Assembly (NCBI RefSeq): GCF_022347765.1
Contig: NZ_JAKRFZ010000016.1
Span: 1 to 64,000, forward strand
From: Pseudoalteromonas sp. OOF1S-7
GTDB lineage: Bacteria; Pseudomonadota; Gammaproteobacteria; Enterobacterales; Alteromonadaceae
Length of the DNA: 64,000 bases
Direction: 5' to 3'
In this document: positions 51,356-58,777 of the stretch, in pieces
Layout of the letters: every line of letters starts with the position of its first letter
Numbering within the stretch: the stretch's first letter is position 1
Notes under the pieces: model-generated
Database searches by the model: none
What the model saw: the letters and a program-made list of their open reading frames with translations, nothing else
Told to the model about the DNA's origin: nothing
Position numbers and translations under genes: made by a program

Positions 51356-51371
51356 TGCGACACAAGTCACA
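51356..51371. promoter_or_regulatory. BlaI-type operator, distal dyad
   Basis: TGCGACACAAGTCACA repeats the same dyad with a two-base change from the ideal in the right arm. The 34-base centre distance (about three helix turns) fits two dimers on one face. The core promoter of the repressor operon probably lies between or under them. Confidence 0.65.
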
Positions 51372-51398
51372 CTTCCTAACATGACAACAAAAATTAAC

Positions 51399-52514
51399 TC
51401 ACAGCGACTGATAAATCACCCCACTCTCTTTGCATTGCGCAAGCTTACGATACTGATTCGGGGTTGTACCCGTTACAGACTTAAAGGCACGGGTAAAGGG
51501 CCCGACGGAGGCAAAACCACTCTCCAGCCCAACCACCAGCACGGGCCAATGCTGATTATTGGGATCCCGTAACAGCTTTTGTGCATGCTTGACTCTCAGC
51601 CGGTTAATATACTGATTGAAGTTGTACTGCCGCAACTGGGGCTTCAAGGCTCGGCTCACTCTGTATTCTGGTACATCCAGCGCTCTTGCCAGATCGGCGA
51701 CTTTCAGATTAGGCCGCAAAAAGGCTTTATCTTCATTGATTAACCGGTTGAGTGCTTCGCACAATGTCGTATCTTCCGTGCCTGAGCCGACAGCCTGAGT
51801 AACAGTTTGAGTAATCGCCTCAGCAGGCCCCCTTGCATCTTCAACTCTGCCGGATAGGCCAAACCGCCAAAGTAGCTGAATTTGCGTACTCATTAGTACC
51901 ACCAAAGTGATAATTGCTACAGTCCAGTCTTTGAGTTCTGGCGAGCTTGCATAATAAGACTGTAATGATTTACTCACCCCCACGGCCAACCCAAAGGTGA
52001 GCAAAAACAGGAGTCGCTGTGCTTTTTCTGTTTTGCTGCTTTCATTGTAACCCCGGCATCCTTCCCAAAAAGACAGCACCAGTACACAAGAAGACAGCAA
52101 AGTTGTCAGCTCAGATAACACACCTGACAACACAGTATAGGGATCACTGAGCGATACCCAGTGCGCATTGGCGAACAAATAGCCTTGCTTTATTACAACC
52201 AGCAGCGCAATCACTATGGCCAGCGCAATATGAACCAGACCTATCGCTTGATCTTTACGAAACATGCTGCGGGCCAGCAACCAGTAACAGTTACAGGTGG
52301 CACAGGCGCCCATGCCAATCAAATACTGGTAAGCGCCCACTGAGTGACCAGTAATCTTTTTGGCAGCAATCATAGCCAGCGAGCCACAAAATACCGCAAA
52401 TAAAATATGCGCCGTTTGTTTGTGTTTCACACTGAGCTGCATCAGTAAACAGACAAGGCATGTGGCCAATGCCAGATAATGAAAAGATTGTAGGGTCATA
52501 AACGGTGTACTCAT
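51399..52514 (-). CDS. Membrane-bound AraC-family regulator
   Basis: A 371-residue protein with about seven membrane helices in the first 215 residues (FHYLALATCLVCLLMQLSV; HILFAVFCGSLAMIAAKKIT; several more), a linker, and a C-terminal AraC domain (about 265-365). The latter reads LKVADLARALDVPEYRVSRA, then RVKHAQKLLRDPNNQHW and GFASVGPFTRAFKSVTGTTP. This 7TM-AraC layout senses signals at the membrane. The cue and targets are unknown. It lies upstream of the BlaI operon on the same strand but ends before its operators. Confidence 0.9.
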   Translation of the reverse strand: MSTPFMTLQSFHYLALATCLVCLLMQLSVKHKQTAHILFAVFCGSLAMIAAKKITGHSVGAYQYLIGMGACATCNCYWLLARSMFRKDQAIGLVHIALAIVIALLVVIKQGYLFANAHWVSLSDPYTVLSGVLSELTTLLSSCVLVLSFWEGCRGYNESSKTEKAQRLLFLLTFGLAVGVSKSLQSYYASSPELKDWTVAIITLVVLMSTQIQLLWRFGLSGRVEDARGPAEAITQTVTQAVGSGTEDTTLCEALNRLINEDKAFLRPNLKVADLARALDVPEYRVSRALKPQLRQYNFNQYINRLRVKHAQKLLRDPNNQHWPVLVVGLESGFASVGPFTRAFKSVTGTTPNQYRKLAQCKESGVIYQSL

Positions 52515-52710
52515 TGTGGTGCGCTCAGAGGATCATAAATGCTGAATCCGCTGGCTTCAATTTATGGTTGTAAGAAAACATTACAAGCTGCGTATTTAAA
52601 ATTTGGCAAAAATACAAAAAACCTGTGCCGACTTTCAAATCCGGTGCGACGTCTCTAAAAATAAGTGCCACATTAGCATTCAAATCAAACAGTTAAAATG
52701 TGGTAAACTT

Positions 52711-53556
52711 ATGCTAACGCTCATAAAAGAACAACTTATGCCATCCTGGTCGGCAGATAAATGCCTTCAGGGTGTACTCAAAAGCTGGATAGTCATCGCG
52801 CTACTTGGTCAGTGGGCCTTTGCCGTTTATATTCTCAGCATTTATGCACTGCCTTTGCTTATTGGCGCACCAGAGCATGCCGATAAGGTATCTCCGGCAC
52901 AAGGTTTCGACAGTAGTGGCGGCTTTAATTCCTTAATGTTTTTCGGGCATATAATTCCCGCTGCCCTGATGGCGATGAGCGGTATCTTTCAGCTCTCGCC
53001 GGGAATGCGTCAACGGTATCCACGCTTTCACCGCTACAACGGCCGACTCTTTTTAGTGCTCGGTATGAGTGGCGCCCTGACAGGCCTGTACCTTTCATGG
53101 GGTGTTGGGATCCGTTTGAGCGATATTGGTGCTATGGGTGTCACGTTAAACGGTCTGCTGATCCCCGCTTTTGTCTTCCTGGCCTGGCGCAGCGCCCTGA
53201 ACAAGCAATTTGCCGCGCACCAGCGCTGGGCAGTGCACTGCTTTATTCTGGTCAATGGTGTGTGGGCATTTCGTCTGTTTCTGATGGGCTGGTATGTGAT
53301 AAATCAGGGACCCAACGGTAACACGCGCAGCCTGGATGGCCCGGCAGATATCAGCTTATCATTTCTGTGTTACTTGCTGCCTATGTTGGTTGCTGAGCTG
53401 TATTTCTGGGCCAAGAAACGCCGTTCAGACTCAGCAAAATGGCTTGCCACCACTGCCATCGGTGTCGCTGCCCTCATTACTTTGATTGGTGTCGGCGCGG
53501 CTACGATGATGATGTGGAGCCCAAGAGTGGTGATGATTTTCAATAATCTGGTCTGA
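52711..53556 (+). CDS. DUF2306 family membrane protein
   Basis: Started at the ATG at 52711 the product is 281 residues; earlier starts are AT-rich and lack ribosome sites. It has about seven to eight membrane helices. The DUF2306 features are present: GFNSLMFFGHIIPAALMAMS, RQRYPRFHRYNGRLFLVLGM-like text (with heme-like His pairs), then HQRWAVHCFILVNGVWAFRL and LCYLLPMLVAELYFWAKKRR. The repeated His residues near membrane faces suggest a cytochrome b-type or ferric reductase-like role, not proven. It is monocistronic. Confidence 0.85.
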   Translation: MLTLIKEQLMPSWSADKCLQGVLKSWIVIALLGQWAFAVYILSIYALPLLIGAPEHADKVSPAQGFDSSGGFNSLMFFGHIIPAALMAMSGIFQLSPGMRQRYPRFHRYNGRLFLVLGMSGALTGLYLSWGVGIRLSDIGAMGVTLNGLLIPAFVFLAWRSALNKQFAAHQRWAVHCFILVNGVWAFRLFLMGWYVINQGPNGNTRSLDGPADISLSFLCYLLPMLVAELYFWAKKRRSDSAKWLATTAIGVAALITLIGVGAATMMMWSPRVVMIFNNLV

Positions 53557-53567
53557 TATGCGACGTA

Positions 53568-53594
53568 AACCGGGTGTCTTGACTTTACCCGGTT
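53568..53594 (+). terminator. Hairpin after the DUF2306 gene
   Basis: AACCGGGT (53568-53575) and ACCCGGTT (53587-53594) form a perfect 8-bp stem with an 11-base loop, twelve bases after the DUF2306 stop. The U-tract is short. Confidence 0.7.
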
Positions 53595-53734
53595 CTGCTT
53601 ATATCCCTAAATATAGGTGACCGCTCAAAAAGTTGACCTCAGACAACGCCCTTTTTAGCAATCGTGGTACTTTTTACGGCGGTAATATGGGATGGCCAGA
53701 ACACGCTGTGCCACCACGATGGGATTGAGTAATT

Positions 53735-55375
53735 ATGGATACACTTCAGCTGATAGGTAGCCTGCTTGGCGGTCTGGGGATTTTCCTGGTCGCCATTGGT
53801 ATGATGACAGACGGCCTGAAGCTCGCCGCCGGTGCATCGCTGCGTAAGGTGCTGGCAACCTGGACGAAAACCCCGCAACGCGGCATTGCCTCGGGCTTTT
53901 GCATGACCGCACTGGTGCAATCGTCCAGCGCGGTGACCGTTGCTTCACTGGGATTTGTTAATGCGGGCCTGATTACTATGCATCAGGCGCTGGGTATTGT
54001 TTACGGTGCCAATGTCGGCACTACCATTACCGGTTGGCTGGTTGCCGCAGTTGGGTTTAAGTTTAATATTCAGGCCATCGCACTGCCGCTGATTGGCATA
54101 GGCGCATTGATGAAACTACTGCGTCCGCAATCCCGGCTGGCGTCAGCGGGCCTGGCGCTGGTTGGCTTTGGCTTATTTTTCATTGGTATCGATATTCTTA
54201 AAGGCGCGTTTGAACATGTCGTCGCCACCTTCGATCTAAGCCAGTTCACCGCCGAGGGGTTGACTGGTATGCTAACGTTTTTGCTGGTTGGCATTGTAAT
54301 GACCACGCTAACTCAGTCATCCAGCGCGTCCATCGCACTAACAATTACAGCAGCAGCCAGTGGCATGATTGGCCTGTATGCTGCAGGTGCCATGGTAATC
54401 GGTGCCAATATTGGCACTACCTCTACCTCAATACTCGCAGCGATCGGTGCCACCTCTAACGCCAAGCGCGTGGCCGCGGCTCAGGTTGTGTTTAACGCGC
54501 TCACCGCCCTGGTAGCCTTTGTACTTTTACCTGTACTGTTTTATCTGATCACCGAGATCACCGGATTTTTTAATCTGACCGCCGATCCGGCGCTGTCACT
54601 GGCGCTGTTCCATACCCTGTTTAACGTACTGGGCGTGATGCTGATCTTTCCACTCAATAACCGCCTGGCAAGCTTTTTAATGAAGCGATTTTGCAGCGTC
54701 GAGGAAACCGCAGCCCGGCCACGGTTTTTGGATAAAACCATTGCCCAGACACCGGCACTGGCAACTAACGCGCTGCTGCTCGAAACCAAATTAGTGGCCG
54801 ATAAACTACTGGCGCAGTACGAAAAATCCCGTCAACCACTGGACGCTCTGGCCATTGAACAAGCGATCCAGACCATTCAGAAGCTCTGTCAGCACATTAG
54901 CAACTTTATTGTCACCGTGGAGCAGTCGGCCCTGTCGGAAGAAACCACTGGCCTGCTGGCCAAACTGATGCGTGTTGAACACTACCTGATTACCTGCAGC
55001 CACTGTGTCGAAAAGCTGGCCCACTTGCAGCCACAAAGACAACTGGCCGAACACCCCGAATTGCACGCCCAGCTTCAGGAATATCAGTCGCAGCTGGGGC
55101 ATTTTATGAAAACCAGCCTGACAGCCGAGTCGATGAGTGAAAGCACTTTAACCGCCGCACTTGAACAACTACAGCAGCTGCATGACGACGTTAAGGACGA
55201 TCTGATCCTTGCCGGTACCAATGCGACCCTGCCAATCGACAATATGGTGGTCAACATCAATGGCCTGTCCGATATGTGGCAGCTGACACAGCAGTGGCAA
55301 AAAGCCATGTTATTGTTATATTTGATAGAAGCGCAATTGAGCCCGGAGCAAGGCACCAGCAGTACGGAGGCTTAG
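53735..55375 (+). CDS. Na/Pi cotransporter family protein
   Basis: A 546-residue inner-membrane carrier. The two inverted repeats each hold the family's QSSS signature: MTALVQSSSAVTVASLGFVN near 65 and MTTLTQSSSASIALTITAAA near 194. About eight helices are present in the first 315 residues, with YGANVGTTITGWLVAAVGFK. The last 200 residues are a soluble PhoU-like helical domain (TALEQLQQLHDDVKDDLILA type). It should bring in phosphate with Na+. The DUF21 gene follows after 50 bases on the same strand, so an operon is likely. Confidence 0.93.
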   Translation: MDTLQLIGSLLGGLGIFLVAIGMMTDGLKLAAGASLRKVLATWTKTPQRGIASGFCMTALVQSSSAVTVASLGFVNAGLITMHQALGIVYGANVGTTITGWLVAAVGFKFNIQAIALPLIGIGALMKLLRPQSRLASAGLALVGFGLFFIGIDILKGAFEHVVATFDLSQFTAEGLTGMLTFLLVGIVMTTLTQSSSASIALTITAAASGMIGLYAAGAMVIGANIGTTSTSILAAIGATSNAKRVAAAQVVFNALTALVAFVLLPVLFYLITEITGFFNLTADPALSLALFHTLFNVLGVMLIFPLNNRLASFLMKRFCSVEETAARPRFLDKTIAQTPALATNALLLETKLVADKLLAQYEKSRQPLDALAIEQAIQTIQKLCQHISNFIVTVEQSALSEETTGLLAKLMRVEHYLITCSHCVEKLAHLQPQRQLAEHPELHAQLQEYQSQLGHFMKTSLTAESMSESTLTAALEQLQQLHDDVKDDLILAGTNATLPIDNMVVNINGLSDMWQLTQQWQKAMLLLYLIEAQLSPEQGTSSTEA

Positions 55376-55425
55376 ATCACCACCCCGATGGATCACGAGC
55401 CGGGCAAACGTAACAGGAGCAAGGC

Positions 55426-56469
55426 ATGGCATCAGTATGGGGCGATTATGCGGCCTGGGCAGGCATTGTCTTTTGCCTGTCTCAGTCGGCAATGTTTTCG
55501 GGGCTGAACCTGGCATTTTTTAGTCTCAGTCGCTTACGCCTTGAGGTTGAAGTTGCCCAGGGCAACCCGGCAGCAAGAACCATCTTAGCACTGCGCGAGG
55601 ATTCTAATTTTTTGCTGACGACCATTTTGTGGGGCAATGTGAGCATCAATGTGTTGCTCACTTTACTGTCGGACTCTGTGATGGCCGGTATGGTGGCGTT
55701 TGTGTTTTCCACCGTGTTTATCACCTTGTTTGGCGAGATTGTACCGCAGGCCTATTTCAGTCGTAACGCCATGCGCATGGGTGCGCTGCTGGCACCCGTG
55801 CTCAGGTTTTATCAGTGGCTGCTCTATCCGGTTGCCAAACCTTCAGCCGTGCTACTCGATAGCTGGCTCGGCAAGGAGGGCATTAACTACTTTCGTGAAA
55901 CCGACCTGAAAAGCGTGATTGAAAAGCACATTGAAGCGGAAGAAGCCGAGGTCGACAGACTCGAAGGCATAGGCGCAGTTAATTTTCTGACCATAGACGA
56001 TACTTTGGTATCGCAGGAGGGCGAGCTTATCGACCCGCGCTCTGTCATTACGCTGCCCAGTAAGGTCGACTTTCCCATCCTCCCTGAAGTCCAGCGCAGT
56101 TGCGATGACCCATTTTTACAACAGGTAAATGCCAGCGGGCACAAATGGGTGATCCTGGCCAACGAAGCCCGCCAGCCTTTGCTGGTGATGGACGCCGATG
56201 GCCTGCTGCGTGCCGCACTGTTCAATCCAGAGCAACCCTTTGAGCCCTACGAATTTTGCTTCAGGCCCCTGATCATCCACAGTGCCGACATGAATCTGGG
56301 TGATGTGCTTAAACATCTTAAGTCTGCCGAATCCCTGGACCCGGACCACGACGGCGACATTGAAGTCGACGTGGTGCTGGTCTGGACCGAACAACCCCGC
56401 ATCATTACCGGGGCAGATATCCTGGGTCGGCTGTTAAAAGGCACCGGGGAAGTGGCGGCGCAAGCTTAG
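55426..56469 (+). CDS. DUF21/CNNM-type membrane protein
   Basis: A 347-residue protein. The DUF21 membrane domain (about 5-145) is present: SQSAMFSGLNLAFFSLSRLR, ILWGNVSINVLLTLLSDS and FGEIVPQAYFSRNAMRMGA. A charged helix follows (ETDLKSVIEKHIEAEEAEVD) and then a CBS-like region (about 205-330). There is no C-terminal CorC/HlyC transporter-associated domain, unlike most relatives of over 400 residues. The family is linked to Mg2+/Co2+ movement. It is paired with the Na/Pi carrier, so a link between cation and phosphate handling is a reasonable guess. Confidence 0.88.
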   Translation: MASVWGDYAAWAGIVFCLSQSAMFSGLNLAFFSLSRLRLEVEVAQGNPAARTILALREDSNFLLTTILWGNVSINVLLTLLSDSVMAGMVAFVFSTVFITLFGEIVPQAYFSRNAMRMGALLAPVLRFYQWLLYPVAKPSAVLLDSWLGKEGINYFRETDLKSVIEKHIEAEEAEVDRLEGIGAVNFLTIDDTLVSQEGELIDPRSVITLPSKVDFPILPEVQRSCDDPFLQQVNASGHKWVILANEARQPLLVMDADGLLRAALFNPEQPFEPYEFCFRPLIIHSADMNLGDVLKHLKSAESLDPDHDGDIEVDVVLVWTEQPRIITGADILGRLLKGTGEVAAQA

Positions 56470-56528
56470 CCTGAGCCACCACTGCATGCCGTTATGCGTT
56501 TTGGTCTATGTGAACAGTCGTGCGAACG

Positions 56529-57158
56529 CTACGACGCCTGATTGGGAATAATCTTGATCTCCACGCGGCGGTTTTGTGCTTTGCCCTGCTCGGTGTTGTT
56601 GCTGGCGACAGGCTGAGATTCCCCCATCCCTTGTGCATGTATACGTGCCGGGTTTATCTGGTAGGACAGCAAAGACTGCTTCACACTGTTTGCGCGTTGC
56701 TCAGAGAGGGTCTGGTTAAATCCGGCTGAACCGGCCGAGTCCGTGTGACCAACGATGGTCAGAAAGGTTTTGTCATATTTTTGCATGACCCGGGCAATCC
56801 CCTGCAATGTTGTGTTAAAACCCGGGCTGATGGCCGACTGGCCGGTGGCAAAGGTGATATTGGCAGGCAACACCAGGCGCATCTGATCGCCCTCGCGCAC
56901 CACTTCTACGCCGGTGCCCGCCAGCTCTTCGTTAAAAGCCGCTTCCTGTTGATCCATATAATTGCCAATGGCCGCACCGGCAATGGCGCCTACCGCCGCA
57001 CCAATGGCAATGCGCTTGTCTTTATGATTGCCCGTGGCTTTACCCAACACAGCGCCCGTTGCAGCACCTATCGCCGCGCCTTTGCCGGTGTTGTTCATTT
57101 CACATCCCGACAAGGCAGCCAGTGCAGCGGCACCCAGTAGTATCTTATTGATTGTCAT
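56529..57158 (-). CDS. OmpA-family lipoprotein with glycine zipper (YiaD-like)
   Basis: Started at the ATG at 57158 (AGGA six bases upstream) the product is 209 residues. The lipobox LSGC puts Cys19 as the lipid site. A glycine-zipper stretch, GKGAAIGAATGAVLGKATGN and AIGAAVGAIAGAAIGNYMDQ, covers about 25-70. The C-terminal OmpA domain (about 95-205) has ITFATGQSAISPGFNTTLQG and the peptidoglycan-binding NQTLSEQRANSVKQSLLSYQ, then GMGESQPVASNNTEQGKAQN and RRVEIKI. This is the YiaD/Pal-like form, joining outer membrane to peptidoglycan. It is divergent from the periplasmic shikimate-pathway gene. Confidence 0.93.
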   Translation of the reverse strand: MTINKILLGAAALAALSGCEMNNTGKGAAIGAATGAVLGKATGNHKDKRIAIGAAVGAIAGAAIGNYMDQQEAAFNEELAGTGVEVVREGDQMRLVLPANITFATGQSAISPGFNTTLQGIARVMQKYDKTFLTIVGHTDSAGSAGFNQTLSEQRANSVKQSLLSYQINPARIHAQGMGESQPVASNNTEQGKAQNRRVEIKIIPNQAS

Positions 57159-57341
57159 ATTCATTCCTGAGTTAAACGTCATTATCACAATTATTGCAAT
57201 AAATGATTAACTCGAACTGAAGCAGTGGTGAGCAGACAAGCAAGGTGCCAGAGTGGCATTTATTCAGTCACGCAGCTTGCAGGACAGCGCGTAGTGGTTC
57301 TGTTAGGATGCTTTTTTACCTGTTAAACCTTTGGAAAGCCC

Positions 57342-58547
57342 TTGAAATTGTCATATATATCTCGCTTACTGGCGTTACCCGCGCTGCTGTTGACGCTGAC
57401 AGCTCAGGCCGTGCCTGTCTATGTACAAGCCGGACCGGGGAGTTTTAATCATGCCGCACTGGACTTGCTCGCTGCCCGTCTGTCCGGAGATTATCAGCGT
57501 CATTACTCAGGCACCCCGGCGCATACCTATGCCAGTGCGGCGCAGGCACAGACCTGGGCTTTCAGCGCACTGGCCAACTCCACCATTGAAGGGCAACTGG
57601 TCCCGGCCATTGTGGATGCAATGCGCAGCTATAAGGTCACGGAACTTAGCGCTGCCGTACATATGCCCATCAAGATGTGTGTATTTGGTTTGAGCAAGAC
57701 CGGTAACATCACGCATGCGGCATCCCACCCGGCAGCCCTGAAACAAGTAGGCCGCTGGCTCAGTGCGCATCAGATCCAAGTAAAGCCAGTACCTAAAGGC
57801 ACCAACGAAGCCGCCCGCTTACTCGCTGACGGCCAGTTTGACCAAAACACAGTGGCAGTAGGCAGTTGCGCACTCAAAGTGGTGTACCCACAGCTGACGT
57901 TGCGTGAGATAGGCATTCAGGACAATCCAGATAACCACACTCTGTTCGGCCTGATGAAGATGGAAAAGCGGCCTCAACCGATCAACGAGAACGAAGCGCG
58001 CACCGCACTGGCGCAAGTGGTTAGCCAGGCCAATACGCTGATAAATACTCGCACAGACTCAGCTAAAGTGCTGTTCTCACATATCAATCAGCGCCTTGCC
58101 CAGATGCAGCCTGTGGCACTGTTTAAAGCGCAAAAACACAAGCCCGTGGAAGATCTATCCCGAGAAACCCAGGTACTTTCAAAGGCACTGGATGAAGCCC
58201 GTCAGCAGTGCCTGGACAGCGCCAGCGTGAAGGCGTTTTTCCAGGCACAAATGGATGCAGCCAAAGCCATTCAATATCGATACCGGGCACAATGGCTGGC
58301 CGAGGGGGTGCCCAACAAAGACGCTGACCTGGTTCAACTAAGAAGTACATTAAATCAACTCGGCGCTGCCATACTTGGGACCCTGACCCATCACCTTGCC
58401 AGCCACGGTAACCTCACAGGAGAACTGACAGGTTTGTTTAATCAGACAATAGACACCAACAAGTTGTCAGAGCAAGACAAAGCCAGGCTCTTTTCAGCAC
58501 TGCAAGACGTGCGCCGGGTGAACAACTGCGCTATCACGTCTGTGTAG
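57342..58547 (+). CDS. Exported prephenate dehydratase-chorismate mutase fusion
   Basis: A 401-residue protein started at TTG 57342, with GGAAAG just upstream. It carries a clear signal peptide (about 1-23, ending AQA). Residues about 25-215 resemble prephenate dehydratase: QAGPGSFNHAALDLLAARLS, then ANSTIEGQLVPAIVDAM, SHPAALKQVGRWLS and IGIQDNPDNHTLF. The catalytic TRF signature reads TLF here. Residues about 235-335 are an AroQ-gamma chorismate mutase with its Arg/Lys/Asp/Gln residues: FSHINQRLAQMQPVALFK, VEDLSRETQVLSKALDEA, VKAFFQAQMDAAKAIQ. The set would turn chorismate via prephenate toward phenylpyruvate in the periplasm. A fused exported form is unusual; the changed TRF casts doubt on the dehydratase step. 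Confidence 0.85.
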   Translation: MKLSYISRLLALPALLLTLTAQAVPVYVQAGPGSFNHAALDLLAARLSGDYQRHYSGTPAHTYASAAQAQTWAFSALANSTIEGQLVPAIVDAMRSYKVTELSAAVHMPIKMCVFGLSKTGNITHAASHPAALKQVGRWLSAHQIQVKPVPKGTNEAARLLADGQFDQNTVAVGSCALKVVYPQLTLREIGIQDNPDNHTLFGLMKMEKRPQPINENEARTALAQVVSQANTLINTRTDSAKVLFSHINQRLAQMQPVALFKAQKHKPVEDLSRETQVLSKALDEARQQCLDSASVKAFFQAQMDAAKAIQYRYRAQWLAEGVPNKDADLVQLRSTLNQLGAAILGTLTHHLASHGNLTGELTGLFNQTIDTNKLSEQDKARLFSALQDVRRVNNCAITSV

Positions 58548-58702
58548 TATAAACGTCGACTACTGTAATGGTCGCAAGCCGGGTTGGCTGGTCTGTTGAT
58601 TAGCATTGTGCTGGCAGACATGTGTGTTGTTCATCACTTTTCGACGCAGTCAGCCGTGGTATTACGAAAGTAACAGCATTTTCAATGACGTTAGAACAAA
58701 AA

Positions 58703-58736
58703 AACCGCCATCACAATCATGATAGCGGTTTTTTTT
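58703..58736. terminator. Strong bidirectional terminator
   Basis: AACCGC (58703-58708) pairs with GCGGTT (58725-58730), with further ATCA/TGAT pairing in the loop, followed by eight T (58729-58736) and preceded by an A run. It ends both the fusion gene and the opposing protease gene. Confidence 0.88.
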
Positions 58737-58777
58737 ACTGAGAGGGGAACCTGTCCCCTTAGCGATCTCTGATTGGG

